A stretch of 64,000 bases of DNA from Burkholderiales bacterium (GTDB taxonomy: Bacteria; Pseudomonadota; Gammaproteobacteria; Burkholderiales; SG8-41). The DNA lies in NCBI GenBank assembly GCA_022841375.1, contig JALHRQ010000003.1:104692-168691 (forward strand). Direction: 5' to 3'. This document shows, one piece after another, positions 11,653 to 20,603 of this stretch. Both the position numbers and the translations under genes were made by a program. How positions within the stretch are numbered: position 1 is the first letter of the stretch; every line of letters starts with the position of its first letter. A model generated the notes under the pieces. That model was not told the origin of the DNA. It saw nothing but the letters and a program-made list of their open reading frames with translations, and did no database searches.

Positions 11653-14600
11653 CAGTCGACGAACAGCTCCCGCCAGGAAACCCGGCGTCCCTGCGTCGTC
11701 GTCGGCGCCACCGGCGTGTTCTGCGTCAACTGCTGGTTATCGGCGGTGGTAACAATGGTTTTTACCGTGCCGCCCGGCAGCTGCACGACGTTGACACCGA
11801 CGATCAGCGAGGCCGAAATGCGTTGGCTGGCCATGTTGTCCGTGGCGCCGGTGACGAAGCTGCCCGTCCGTGCGTTGAGGAAGTTGACCCAACCAAAGCC
11901 ACCGGCTACGCAGTCATCGTCGGAAGGCACGTTGGTTGGCACCACCAGTGTGCCCAGCTGCAACACGGGATCCACCGTGGCTCGCTCTGTTGGCGATGCC
12001 GGTGAGCCGGTGCCGCCATCGGGCAGATCGACATACCAACCATTATCGGTGAGCAGATTCACAGAATTGTTTGTAGCGGTACGGCGGTCGGTCTCGCTGC
12101 CGATCAGGCTCAGCGTCTGCTCAATGAATCCGGCGGCGCCGCGGATCGCCGCATACTGGGGCGATGTGGTGTTGGTCATCGGGTCCTTGATGGCGTAGAT
12201 ACTCTGGCGGTCGGCATTATCTTTGTCCGAGGTGCCGAGCAGTTTGCCGGTGGAGACGTAAATGATGCGGTTGGTACCGACCAGAGTCATTTCAGGCTTG
12301 GTGGAGACCGGCTGACGTGTGCCGCCGGCGTTGACCAGCGTGGTGAGACGGGTGACCGTACCGGCGGCAACCCCTGCAGTGTCTTCCAGCTGGAAGCGCC
12401 ATACATTGCCCTTGAGGTCGCCGCCATAAACCGTCAACGCGGTGTTGTTTTCTGTGGCGGTGTTAACCCAGGCATTGATCCGGGCCAGGCCGCTGGGATC
12501 AACGGTGCCTGCGGTACAAGGCGCGGTAGTGCTGACGCCATCGCAGCCGACGCCGGTGCTCATGCGTTCGAGGATTTTTCCGGTATTGGCATCGACGACA
12601 TACAGATACCCTTTACCGTCGCCCGGACTGACGTTGTTGTGACCAGAGGTGAGCAGGGCGACCCAGCGGCCATCGGAGGGGCGTTTGACCACGATCGGAT
12701 TGCCGAAAGACAAGCCGATGTTGCAGTCCTCACTGAAGGTGCCGCCGGCAACCTGGGCTGCGGTGAGGCAGGTGGTGCCGGTGCCGCCTTTGATTTCCCA
12801 CAAACCCTTGGGATTGATCGGGTCGGTGACATCCAGTGCGTAGTAACCGCGGCCGCCTGCGTTGAGGCCGGCAACGATGATGGTTTTCCAGTTCGATGCG
12901 CTGGAACAAGGGGTTGAAAGCGTGTGGCCGGCACAAATATCCGCGACTACGGGCGAGCCATCGGTCAGATAACGGTGGTTGGTCGCATAGTTTGCTTCGG
13001 CCAGCCGCTTCATCGTCGGAAACACATGGGTCGGAATATAGGCCCAGCGCTCGGATCCTTCGCCATTGACCGGATTGGTGTTCAAAGTTCCCGAGAACGT
13101 GTCGTCCGAGGTGACCGCAGTACTAATACCGGCGGTCTGGAAGTACGGATTATTGTCGGGGTCCGTTGCGAAGGCATGCAGCATGCCGTCGTTGGCGGCA
13201 ACATAGACCGTACCGGTGCGCGTCGCATTGTTGGTTTTGAATGTGGTGTAGAACGGATCGGTATACAGGAACGGCGGCGATTTCACGTACGCCGGCTGGG
13301 CATTGACGATGTCGCCGAGCACGCTGACCCGGTTGCGATACAGTTCCGACACGGCGGTGCCGCCGCTGCTCTCGAAACTGGAGTCGCCGCGCAGGAAGTC
13401 CACCAGAGTCGCCGAGGTTGCCGACAGGTTGCGCAGGCTGCCATCGGTGGGCCACGGTACTGACTGCAGTAGCTGGCCGTTGGCGCCACCTTGAGGATCG
13501 AAATGCGTGGTCATCTCCGCCGCCGTCAGCAAGCCGCCATCATCGCAAGTGGGATAGGAGCCGACCGGCGCATCAGTCCAGCAGAAGCTGCGCAGCTTGT
13601 TGGCGTTCTGGTTACGCGACACGCCGGTGACGGTGACCGTCGCCGAGCTGTCGGTGTCTGCGGGGTCGAAGGTCAGCAGGCGCCGGGTGGTATGGGCGCG
13701 CTGGTCTAGCAGATCCTGTGCCGACCATAGTTCGCGGGTCGACACCGTGCCAGTGCTAAGGTCGATGGTCCGTGCTTTCAGATCGCCCGACCATTCCACG
13801 GTCTGGTATTGCGCGGTAAAGGCGAAGTTGTCGCCGGCAACCGGTTGCAAGTTCGACGTCGCCGCTGCAGCACCGGCACCGACGCGGGCCTGTACTGAAC
13901 TCAGCGTCTCGGCAATACCGTTGGCGAGGGCCACCGGGTCCTGAGCACTGAAGAAGGTGCCACGGCCGTTGACTGCGGCATGCCACAGATCGTCCAGTGT
14001 GGTTTCAGCACTGGCGGTGGGCGCGGGCCAGGATTTGCTGCCCTGCTTGATGTCGAAGAAGTCGCCGCTGGTTTGCGTCTCGTAATTGGGATCATAGTTC
14101 AGCGTGCCGGCCAGGCCCATGCCGACGGTAAACGTGGTCATGTGCTGGTGCGATGCCGTGTCTTTCTGGGTCACCGGCACCTGGTTGGCGAGATCGGTGC
14201 GCAGGTCGGTCTTGTAGTAATACAGCGCGACGTCGGCCAGGGTGTTGCTGGCGTTGTTGGCGTCGTAGGCGCCAATGGCCTGGGTCGAATAGCCCGAGTT
14301 GGTCCCGTCCTGGTCGCCGACGTTGGAAGTGCCGTTCAGCTGCACGTAACCCGAACTGTCGTTCCAGTAACCGTCGGTGGTCAGAATCGCGTAGTTGGGC
14401 TGGCAGGCCATGGTGATCGGACTTGCACCCATGCTGTTGGGGTTCTGGTCGCCATAGTAACGGCCCGCGCGCGCGAGTGCACCGCGCAGCGGTGTGCTGC
14501 CGCCGGGCGAGGTGGCGTAGAGCTTGGTAAACCACTGACTCTTTTGCCCGCCCGCAGTGGTGTTGAAGTCGGCCACAGCGAGGTAGTCGGTGAGATTGAA

Positions 14601-16547
14601 GTTGATGGTCTTGTAGCCGACGCGGAAGTCACTGCCCAGCGTCAGGAAAGCGCGGCCGATCGACGTTTTGGCCATTTGCATCCGCGTGCGGTAATACGCG
14701 AACCAGTTGGCAAAGTTGGTCATTTCCTCGTCGTAAGTGCATGTTGTTGCTCCCGTGCAGTCGGAACGCGCCGGGAATTTGGTATAGGTCTGTCCGGAGA
14801 CGATGTCAGTCCGTACGAAGTTGCCGACGTTGGCACGCGCCCAGGTGGCAGCGGCGACGGCGTCGACGCCGCTGCCGAAGTTGGTGGTGGTGTGGGCCAG
14901 GTCGCCAGGCGTCAGGCCGCCGCTCAGTGAAGCGCTGACATTATCGAGCCCGGTGTCGTTCCACACCAGCGCCCAGCCATTGCGTTCGCCGCCGGTGGAG
15001 GCCGGTGCGGTGATGGTCACCGTGTTGGAAGTGCCGCTGGCGACATAACCGTGGGTGCCGGTATACAGATTGACTCTGTCGCGGATCAGCCCGGCCATCT
15101 TGTCGTTGGAGCAGGCGCCAGCGGTATCGTCGCAACGGATAGTTGAGTTATTGATCAGGGTGACTGCCGAGCCGGAAGTCGCTCCCAAAGACAAAGTGGT
15201 GACACGGTCGCTGTTGCTGCCGGCGCTGCCGACGTTGAACGAAAGGCTGGCCGGTGTGGTTGGTGTGGTGGCTGGCGCGGCGACGGTGATGGTCGAACCG
15301 TTGTGGATGACGCCCAGCACCGGCGCTTCGATCTTGATCTGGATGGTGGTGGCGGTGTTGTTGATCACCGAAGCGACGTAGTTATGGGTGCCGGCGTTGA
15401 GGTTGATCTTGTCGCGGATGGCATTGGCTGCGGTCAGCCGGTTGGCCTGACTGTCGGTGGCCACCGTGGTCAGCGTGCTGCCGAACAGGTTGACGGTTGT
15501 GGTGTCCGGTTTGGTGATGGTGATCTGGTTGAGGGTCGGTGCGCCGGCGTCGCCGGCGCTGAGCGTGATCAGGCCAAATGCCTTGACACCGGCGACAGCG
15601 GGCGAAGATGCATTGACGGTGCCGAGGAATTTCGGGAATCTGAAGGTGCTGGTGCGCTTGCCCTGACAGGTAGTCAACGCCGTGCTGTTGCAAAAGCGTA
15701 CGGGTGCGGGGCGGCTGTAAGTGACACCGCCGGATACCGTGGCTGAGGTGGCTGCAATGCAGTTAGTCAGCGCGACATCGGCGCAGTATTCGGTGGCTAC
15801 GATCCGGTAATAATACGGAGCCCCAAGTTTGTACTTGCGGTTACTGGTGCCGTCGCGGCCGTAGCCGAACGTGTCGTTGGGATAGGTGTAGGCGCTGTTG
15901 GTCTTGCATACCGCGGTATCGGTTGCGGTGGCGCCGGTGCTGTTGCACCAGACGCGGTCCGGGAATCCAGTAACCAGATTCATCGTGCTGACCGTGCCCT
16001 CCGAGGTGCCGGCCTCCCAATCAGTGCCGCTGGCGGTGGTACTGGTCAGATCGCCGGTATGCAGGCGTTTACGCGAGGAATTGTCAGCTGCTGTGCTGAC
16101 ATTGTCAGTGGGTACGGCGGTCCAGTTGGTGGTAGCCGTTGCGTTCATGTTCCCTTTGGAACTGCCGTCGAAGTTCACCGCGGGGAAGTAGCGGAACTGC
16201 GGGTTGTAGTACTGGGTGTTGAAATCGGGTGACATGGCAGGGGGGTCGCCGGCGTAACAGTCCTGCGGTGTGGCCGTCGGCGGGTTATTCAGGTCGCGTG
16301 AATTAAAGCAGTTGGCCACAGTGCCGGCGTTACTGTTACTGGAAACGTAGTCGGGCGTGAACTGCCGCGCCATTGATCCCGAATCGTCGAGGATCAACAG
16401 CATGTTCGGCTTGACGCTGGTGGCGGGTTGCGCCATCGGGCCGTCAGCAATTTCAGTGATAGCGCCGTAGGCGAGCAAGCTGATGCCGAGCGACAGGCCC
16501 ACCGCGGTGAGCAGTGAAATAAGCGGGCGATGTGGGGTTGATGTCAT
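11652..16547 (-). CDS. pilY1: PilY1-type type IV pilus tip protein
   Basis: 1631 residues. A signal peptide is followed by a von Willebrand A MIDAS motif LILDDSGSMARQF (about residue 50), a long Thr/Ser-rich segment with two tandem repeat units (about 320-540), the rest of the VWA part (GGSTPLRGALARAGRYYG) and a C-terminal PilC/PilY1 beta-propeller (from about 1100; VAANDGMLHAFATDP, VDANTGKILERM). PilY1 sits at the pilus tip and promotes pilus extension, adhesion and surface sensing. It is at the end of the minor-pilin operon, 29 bases after pilX. The insertion within the VWA part is unusual. Confidence 0.94.
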   Translation of the reverse strand: MTSTPHRPLISLLTAVGLSLGISLLAYGAITEIADGPMAQPATSVKPNMLLILDDSGSMARQFTPDYVSSNSNAGTVANCFNSRDLNNPPTATPQDCYAGDPPAMSPDFNTQYYNPQFRYFPAVNFDGSSKGNMNATATTNWTAVPTDNVSTAADNSSRKRLHTGDLTSTTASGTDWEAGTSEGTVSTMNLVTGFPDRVWCNSTGATATDTAVCKTNSAYTYPNDTFGYGRDGTSNRKYKLGAPYYYRIVATEYCADVALTNCIAATSATVSGGVTYSRPAPVRFCNSTALTTCQGKRTSTFRFPKFLGTVNASSPAVAGVKAFGLITLSAGDAGAPTLNQITITKPDTTTVNLFGSTLTTVATDSQANRLTAANAIRDKINLNAGTHNYVASVINNTATTIQIKIEAPVLGVIHNGSTITVAAPATTPTTPASLSFNVGSAGSNSDRVTTLSLGATSGSAVTLINNSTIRCDDTAGACSNDKMAGLIRDRVNLYTGTHGYVASGTSNTVTITAPASTGGERNGWALVWNDTGLDNVSASLSGGLTPGDLAHTTTNFGSGVDAVAAATWARANVGNFVRTDIVSGQTYTKFPARSDCTGATTCTYDEEMTNFANWFAYYRTRMQMAKTSIGRAFLTLGSDFRVGYKTINFNLTDYLAVADFNTTAGGQKSQWFTKLYATSPGGSTPLRGALARAGRYYGDQNPNSMGASPITMACQPNYAILTTDGYWNDSSGYVQLNGTSNVGDQDGTNSGYSTQAIGAYDANNASNTLADVALYYYKTDLRTDLANQVPVTQKDTASHQHMTTFTVGMGLAGTLNYDPNYETQTSGDFFDIKQGSKSWPAPTASAETTLDDLWHAAVNGRGTFFSAQDPVALANGIAETLSSVQARVGAGAAAATSNLQPVAGDNFAFTAQYQTVEWSGDLKARTIDLSTGTVSTRELWSAQDLLDQRAHTTRRLLTFDPADTDSSATVTVTGVSRNQNANKLRSFCWTDAPVGSYPTCDDGGLLTAAEMTTHFDPQGGANGQLLQSVPWPTDGSLRNLSATSATLVDFLRGDSSFESSGGTAVSELYRNRVSVLGDIVNAQPAYVKSPPFLYTDPFYTTFKTNNATRTGTVYVAANDGMLHAFATDPDNNPYFQTAGISTAVTSDDTFSGTLNTNPVNGEGSERWAYIPTHVFPTMKRLAEANYATNHRYLTDGSPVVADICAGHTLSTPCSSASNWKTIIVAGLNAGGRGYYALDVTDPINPKGLWEIKGGTGTTCLTAAQVAGGTFSEDCNIGLSFGNPIVVKRPSDGRWVALLTSGHNNVSPGDGKGYLYVVDANTGKILERMSTGVGCDGVSTTAPCTAGTVDPSGLARINAWVNTATENNTALTVYGGDLKGNVWRFQLEDTAGVAAGTVTRLTTLVNAGGTRQPVSTKPEMTLVGTNRIIYVSTGKLLGTSDKDNADRQSIYAIKDPMTNTTSPQYAAIRGAAGFIEQTLSLIGSETDRRTATNNSVNLLTDNGWYVDLPDGGTGSPASPTERATVDPVLQLGTLVVPTNVPSDDDCVAGGFGWVNFLNARTGSFVTGATDNMASQRISASLIVGVNVVQLPGGTVKTIVTTADNQQLTQNTPVAPTTTQGRRVSWRELFVD

Positions 16548-16576
16548 GGTGATCTCCGGAACTTTCGTCCCGAATC

Positions 16577-17173
16577 CTAGAAAATGGTGCTTTGGATGTA
16601 ACCCAAAGTGTTGCGGGGACCTTCAACGCGGACGGTGATGCGGTACAGCGCCGCTGTAGGTACGGTAATGGCATAGGAGCCGTAGGTCGCCGCGCCTTTG
16701 GTGCCGGTTGACGTCGAGCTGGATGTCACGGAAGTCTTGACGCAGTTGGCGCTCGAACCAGTCGGATCACCGGTGTTTTGGCACAACCGGTGGATTACGT
16801 AACGCACGGTGTATCCGGATGGGCCGGCATAGGAACCAGTGGTTGAGATCGAGCTGCTCGACCAGTTGAAATCGGCTTTGCTGGCATCGTTGCCGAGCAG
16901 GTCTATGCTTTCCTGCCAGGTGGCGTAGTAGCCGTTGGTGGTGGAGTCGGCAAAGAGGCTGGCGCTGGTCGTTGTCAGCCAGGCGCGCGCGGCTTCGACG
17001 CCTAAATCGGCAGCGTGTATTGCCGATTGCCGGAATGCCAGATTGCCGGCGATCACCGTACCGGCATCCACGCTGCGCATCAGGGCAATGCCGGCCAGCG
17101 TCATGGCTACAAGTACAATCAGTGCGACAAAAAGAACGACGCCGCGCTGAGCCTTGTGCAGGATTACGTTCAT
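16577..17173 (-). CDS. pilX: type IV pilus minor pilin assembly protein PilX
   Basis: 198 residues with the PilX N-terminus: QRGVVLFVAL directly preceding a long hydrophobic helix, lacking the Glu5 of most pilins, as usual for PilX. SAIHAADLGVEAAR follows the helix. Start 17173 (MNVILHKAQRG) overlaps the pilW stop as ATGA, which excludes a 21-residue longer start. Its role is in priming the pilus tip complex with PilV, PilW, FimT/PilE and PilY1. Confidence 0.92.
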   Translation of the reverse strand: MNVILHKAQRGVVLFVALIVLVAMTLAGIALMRSVDAGTVIAGNLAFRQSAIHAADLGVEAARAWLTTTSASLFADSTTNGYYATWQESIDLLGNDASKADFNWSSSSISTTGSYAGPSGYTVRYVIHRLCQNTGDPTGSSANCVKTSVTSSSTSTGTKGAATYGSYAITVPTAALYRITVRVEGPRNTLGYIQSTIF

Positions 17174-18258
17174 GCGGCCCTCCAGATCATGTTGCGCAAC
17201 GGGATCGTGGTTTCGAATACGCGGTAACGGTAGCAACGGTCTTCACTGGTCACTGTCGATATATCCAGTTTGCTGAACGTGCCGCCGGACCAGGTGCGCG
17301 CGGTCGTGGTTGCATCGCAGTCGCTGCCCGCGGTCGGTTTTTCATAGACGCCGATGCGCGCGAGTACGCCCATGCGGATGGACAACACCTGCTGCCATCC
17401 CGTGGTGTTGGTCGGGGAAACATTGTTGTATTCGTCAACGATGCCGTCACCGGCGGTGCCGCCGCCGGCACCGTTATCGTGGCCGTATTGCGCACGCAGA
17501 TCAACGATGCTGTCGACGATGTCGAGCGGCGTCGCGCCGGCGGCCTGCAGCAATGCGTCGGTGACGCGCAGCTTGTTGTTGTTGACCGAGTACGAACGCA
17601 CGACGGGGTTACCCAGATTCAGCATCATGTCGCCCGAGGCATAGGTGCCGGGGAAGGAGCCCCAGGCCGGCGGATTGTAGGGGGCGCTGGCGCCAGGGTT
17701 GAGTTGCAATTTTTGCGGACCCGACTGAACCTGGGTGATTTTGCCCAGCGTGCAGCGGGTCGTGCCGGTGGTGTTGACCAGCAGGATCAGGTCGCCGATA
17801 TTGAATCCATAGACACCGTCGACCGTGACTTCCGATGAGGAAGCATTAAACGAGGAGATCGATGTGGGCATCAGGCGTTCGGCGGTGGTCGAGTACATCA
17901 CGGTAACCACATCCGGGTTGGTGCCGTTGGTGGTGATGGTCACCGGCGCCAGCGAAAGCGTGGGCAACGGAGAGCCGGACTGGATGCTTGCTGAGTAGTT
18001 GGGGTCGTAATACCAGTCGATGGTGCCGCAGCCCAGTGCTGCTGAACTGGCAATGCCGTAACCGGACATGCGCAGATCGCGCTCCATCTGGTAGAGCGCG
18101 ATCAAGCCGCCAGTCTGCGCGCTGCCCTCGCCGGTGGTTGAGCGGTTGAAACGGTCGCTGGTCAGGTAGGCCTGGGTCATCGCAAGGATACCGACAAGGC
18201 CAATGACCACGGCGACCATCAACTCGACAAGACTTAAACCGGATTGGCGTGAACGCAT
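17170..18258 (-). CDS. pilW: type IV pilus minor pilin PilW
   Basis: 362 residues. Prepilin site SRQSG|LSLVELMVAVVIG with Glu5, then a hydrophobic helix and a large globular part that starts with typical PilW features (GGLIALYQMERDLRMSGYG). It is a structural part of the tip complex. It follows pilV by 9 bases and overlaps pilX by 4, so pilV-pilW-pilX are tightly coupled. Confidence 0.93.
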   Translation of the reverse strand: MRSRQSGLSLVELMVAVVIGLVGILAMTQAYLTSDRFNRSTTGEGSAQTGGLIALYQMERDLRMSGYGIASSAALGCGTIDWYYDPNYSASIQSGSPLPTLSLAPVTITTNGTNPDVVTVMYSTTAERLMPTSISSFNASSSEVTVDGVYGFNIGDLILLVNTTGTTRCTLGKITQVQSGPQKLQLNPGASAPYNPPAWGSFPGTYASGDMMLNLGNPVVRSYSVNNNKLRVTDALLQAAGATPLDIVDSIVDLRAQYGHDNGAGGGTAGDGIVDEYNNVSPTNTTGWQQVLSIRMGVLARIGVYEKPTAGSDCDATTTARTWSGGTFSKLDISTVTSEDRCYRYRVFETTIPLRNMIWRAA

Positions 18259-18267
18259 GTTGAAATC

Positions 18268-18690
18268 TCAGGAGGGATCGTTGATTTGGGCGATTGCGGA
18301 ATGCTGGCTGGGGGCGCTTTCACCCGGACGCTGCCAGATGACATTGACTGTGGCCTGGCGCCCGCTGATGCTGATTGTGGGGACGTTGCCGCCGGTGGCG
18401 CCCGGCAGGGTTTCCGTCACGCTGGAGATCCAGGTCGCGCGTTGTGTCGTACCTGCGCCGGACGTGGTGTCGTAACTGTTCAGATTGGCGCGATCTACCC
18501 ACATCACGCCGATGATTTGATTGGCCAGGAAGCTCGCTTCCGAGCGGTACTTGGCATCAATGGTGTATTGCATCGCAATCGCCTGCATGCCGATCAGCGC
18601 GAGTATGCCCAGCATGAAGATCAGCAGTCCGATCAGCGCCTCGATCAACATAACACCCTGCTGATTCGATATATGGTGTTGGGAATTCAC
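18268..18690 (-). CDS. pilV: type IV pilus minor pilin PilV
   Basis: 140 residues. Prepilin cleavage site NQQG|VMLIEALIGLLIF with Glu5 and a hydrophobic N-terminal helix, followed by a short globular domain containing WVDRANLNSY. It sits between the fimT-like gene (25-base gap) and pilW (9-base gap). The order matches other betaproteobacterial fimT-pilVWXY operons. Confidence 0.92.
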   Translation of the reverse strand: MNSQHHISNQQGVMLIEALIGLLIFMLGILALIGMQAIAMQYTIDAKYRSEASFLANQIIGVMWVDRANLNSYDTTSGAGTTQRATWISSVTETLPGATGGNVPTISISGRQATVNVIWQRPGESAPSQHSAIAQINDPS

Positions 18691-18715
18691 CGTGGATTCC
18701 TTGGAAGTAAGGGTG

Positions 18716-19327
18716 TCAATTGCAATATCGGGAGTCAGTGGTCGCAGCCACCTTGGGGTCGCACAACTTGGGTGCGCCGCCGGTCGAGATCAGGATGCGC
18801 AGGCAGCGTGCGGTGCCGTTGGTCGGATCCACGTGTTCGCAGGTCATGGCATTGTGGGTGAAGTCGATCTGCGAGATACCGGTGCCGACGATCCTGCCAA
18901 TACCGTTGAAAACTATGGACGAACTGCCGGCTGCGGTGACCGTGACCTTGGGGTAGCCTTCAGCGGATGATTGCTTGCGGAACGATCGCGGTGTCGTAGT
19001 ATCCGATGGAGCGACTTCACAGGCGCTCGCTGGGTCATCCTGGCTCACAATCCACGAACCGCTGTTCTGGCTGAGGGCGCAACTCGAAGTCAAGTTGGTG
19101 ACAAACTGAAAACGTACGGGCGTATTGCGGCGGATCGCTTCCGATTTGGCCTGGGTAAGTCCGGTTAACACAGTTTCCGCAGCATTGCGGATCTGCGTGT
19201 TCTGAATGAAGATGGTAAAAGCCGGAACGCCAAGGCCCAGCAGCACGCCGAACAGGGCCAGCGTGACCACCAGTTCGATGATCGTAAAACCGCGCACTGC
19301 GCGTTTTACTTTTACGAAAGTCAGCAC
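18716..19327 (-). CDS. fimT: GspH/FimT-family pseudopilin
   Basis: 203 residues. Prepilin motif VRG|FTIIELVVTLALFGVLL with Glu5, then the GspH/FimT domain (AAETVLTGLTQAKSEAIRRN, GRIVG). The start is a GTG at 19327 lying inside the end of pilE (7-base overlap), suggesting coupling. Its predicted role is initiation or tip assembly of type IV pili. Confidence 0.9.
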   Translation of the reverse strand: MLTFVKVKRAVRGFTIIELVVTLALFGVLLGLGVPAFTIFIQNTQIRNAAETVLTGLTQAKSEAIRRNTPVRFQFVTNLTSSCALSQNSGSWIVSQDDPASACEVAPSDTTTPRSFRKQSSAEGYPKVTVTAAGSSSIVFNGIGRIVGTGISQIDFTHNAMTCEHVDPTNGTARCLRILISTGGAPKLCDPKVAATTDSRYCN

Positions 19328-19737
19328 GTCTCACCCTTTTTGCTCACCCAACAGGTGGTCGAGTCATTCCAGCCGCTGACGCTGGTAAATGTTGAAGCCC
19401 GGGTATTGGATTCGTTGATGGTGTAGGCAAAGCCTCCCATGCCGCTGGCAGCAACGCCGGTCGCCGTGCAGGTGAAGGTATTGGCAGTGGGAGTTGTGCA
19501 GGCGTAGGTGAAATGCCGGGCGTTGCCGATCGTGGTATTGAAGCCGACATAAGTGCGGTTGTCGGAAAAGTATTTTTCGGCGCGCAGCCGCAACTCCGAC
19601 AACGCTCCGGTTGCCTCGGAAATTTTGCCGCGGGTGACGTAATCCCGATATTGCGGAACCGCAATTGCCGAAAGTATGCCGACGATGGCTACGACGACCA
19701 GAACCTCAACCAGTGTAAAACCAAGGCTACGTTTCAT
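19321..19737 (-). CDS. pilE: type IV pilin PilE (PilA-like)
   Basis: 138 residues. Short leader MKRSLG|FTLVEVLVVVAIVGIL with Glu5, then VPQYRDYVTRGKISEATGAL, the typical PilE/PilA helix. Two cysteines near the C-terminus (TTCWVSKKGETC) form the usual D-loop disulfide. GGGGAG lies 6-11 bases upstream of the ATG at 19737, deciding this start against a longer open frame. It is first gene of the pilin operon; whether it is the major pilin or a PilE-type minor pilin cannot be decided here. Confidence 0.92.
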   Translation of the reverse strand: MKRSLGFTLVEVLVVVAIVGILSAIAVPQYRDYVTRGKISEATGALSELRLRAEKYFSDNRTYVGFNTTIGNARHFTYACTTPTANTFTCTATGVAASGMGGFAYTINESNTRASTFTSVSGWNDSTTCWVSKKGETC

Positions 19738-19926
19738 GCCTGCTCCCCTTTGCGTAGGTGTAAGAATAAAAAGGATTCTACGCCGCTGCCATGTGTGGCC
19801 GATGAGTGGTTGAGAGCCCGTCATGAACGGTTGCGGGGCGCTCGGTGGCGTGAGAAAAATCACTGTTTTTGCCTTTGAGCGATGACGTAAAGGTGTGTGT
19901 GTAGTGAGACCATGTGATGGCTCTAC

Positions 19927-19943
19927 ATTAGACAAAGTCCAAT
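19927..19943. promoter_or_regulatory. candidate operator of the Fur-family gene
   Basis: ATTAGAC-AAA-GTCCAAT is a 7-3-7 inverted repeat with one mismatch, centred 31 bases before the Fur-family start in a spacer shared with pilE. Fur-family proteins usually bind AT-rich 15-19 base dyads and often repress themselves, so autoregulation is a reasonable inference. The matching regulon is unknown. Confidence 0.4.
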
Positions 19944-19965
19944 AATTGAACTAAACTAAAAATCA

Positions 19966-20397
19966 ATGGAAGCAATGCCTTATAACCGTCCGATGCTACT
20001 TGCGTTGCTGCGCAAACATGACATTTCGCCGACCCATCAGCGCCTGGAGATCGCCCAGGTTCTGTTCCGGCGCTGTCATCATCTGTCCGCGGACCAGATT
20101 CTGGTCATGGTCAACAAGCGGCACGCTGAAACTTCCAAGGCCACGGTTTACAACACGCTGAATCTGTTTCGCGATTGCGGTCTGATTCGTGAAGTCATCG
20201 TTGACCCCAAACGCGTGTTCTACGATCCGAATACTGAGCCGCATCATCACCTCTATAACGTCGATAGCGGTGAAATTACCGATATCGCCGCTGATGCGTT
20301 GTCGGTGAGCGGTTTGCCTGATCTGCCGCCGGGCATGGTGACTGTAGGCGTTGATATCATCGTTCGCATTCGCGCCAGCGACTCCTTGCTGGGGTAG
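19966..20397 (+). CDS. Fur-family transcriptional regulator (PerR/Irr-like)
   Basis: 143 residues with the Fur winged helix (PTHQRLEIAQVLF, TSKATVYNTLNLFRDCGL) and the metal-binding segment EPHHHLYNVDSGEI. It lacks the CxxC pairs that hold structural zinc in classical Fur, which points to an Irr/PerR-like subgroup responsive to peroxide or haem rather than to plain iron. This subgroup call is inference. ATG 19966 or 19975 could be the start. It diverges from pilE, and tRNA-Thr follows 37 bases after its stop. Confidence 0.9.
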   Translation: MEAMPYNRPMLLALLRKHDISPTHQRLEIAQVLFRRCHHLSADQILVMVNKRHAETSKATVYNTLNLFRDCGLIREVIVDPKRVFYDPNTEPHHHLYNVDSGEITDIAADALSVSGLPDLPPGMVTVGVDIIVRIRASDSLLG

Positions 20398-20434
20398 AAT
20401 ACGGCCCTCTCCGCAATCGCGGATTTCCTGTTTC

Positions 20435-20510
20435 GCCGGAATAGCTCAGTTGGTAGAGCAGCGCATTCGTAATGCGAAGGTCGTAGGTTCGACTCCTATT
20501 TCCGGCACCA
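20435..20510 (+). tRNA. tRNA-Thr (anticodon CGT)
   Basis: 76 bases including encoded CCA. Acceptor arms GCCGGAA / TTCCGGC pair fully, the D-arm AGCTCAGTTGGTAGAGC and the T-loop GTTCGACTC are canonical, and the anticodon stem GCATT-CGTAA-TGC presents CGT (reads ACG, threonine). A strong terminator follows at once. Confidence 0.97.
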
Positions 20511-20514
20511 AAAA

Positions 20515-20540
20515 AACGGCCCCGATAATTCGGGGCCGTT
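20515..20540 (+). terminator. intrinsic terminator after tRNA-Thr
   Basis: Perfect 10-base stem AACGGCCCCG / CGGGGCCGTT around ATAATT, preceded by an A-run and followed by TT. It ends the tRNA transcript and may also act on the opposite strand. Confidence 0.85.
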
Positions 20541-20580
20541 TTCATTGGGGCGGTATCAGCAGTTGATGCGCCAACGTTTG

Positions 20581-20598
20581 TAACTATTTGTTTTTATT
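20581..20598 (-). repeat. dispersed 18-base AT-rich repeat, copy 1
   Basis: On the minus strand it reads AATAAAAACAAATAGTTA, identical to 53536-53553 and differing at one base from 27006-27023. It lies 5 bases past the SDR stop codon. A shorter relative, TTGTTTTTATTG, follows the lspA stop at 9993-10004. Function unknown. Confidence 0.6.
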
Positions 20599-20603
20599 GT
20601 GTT

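Noticed and set aside
19738..19965. sigma-54 promoter for pilE
   Set aside because: I looked for GG-N10-GC on the minus strand because pilin genes often use it; no acceptable match was found.
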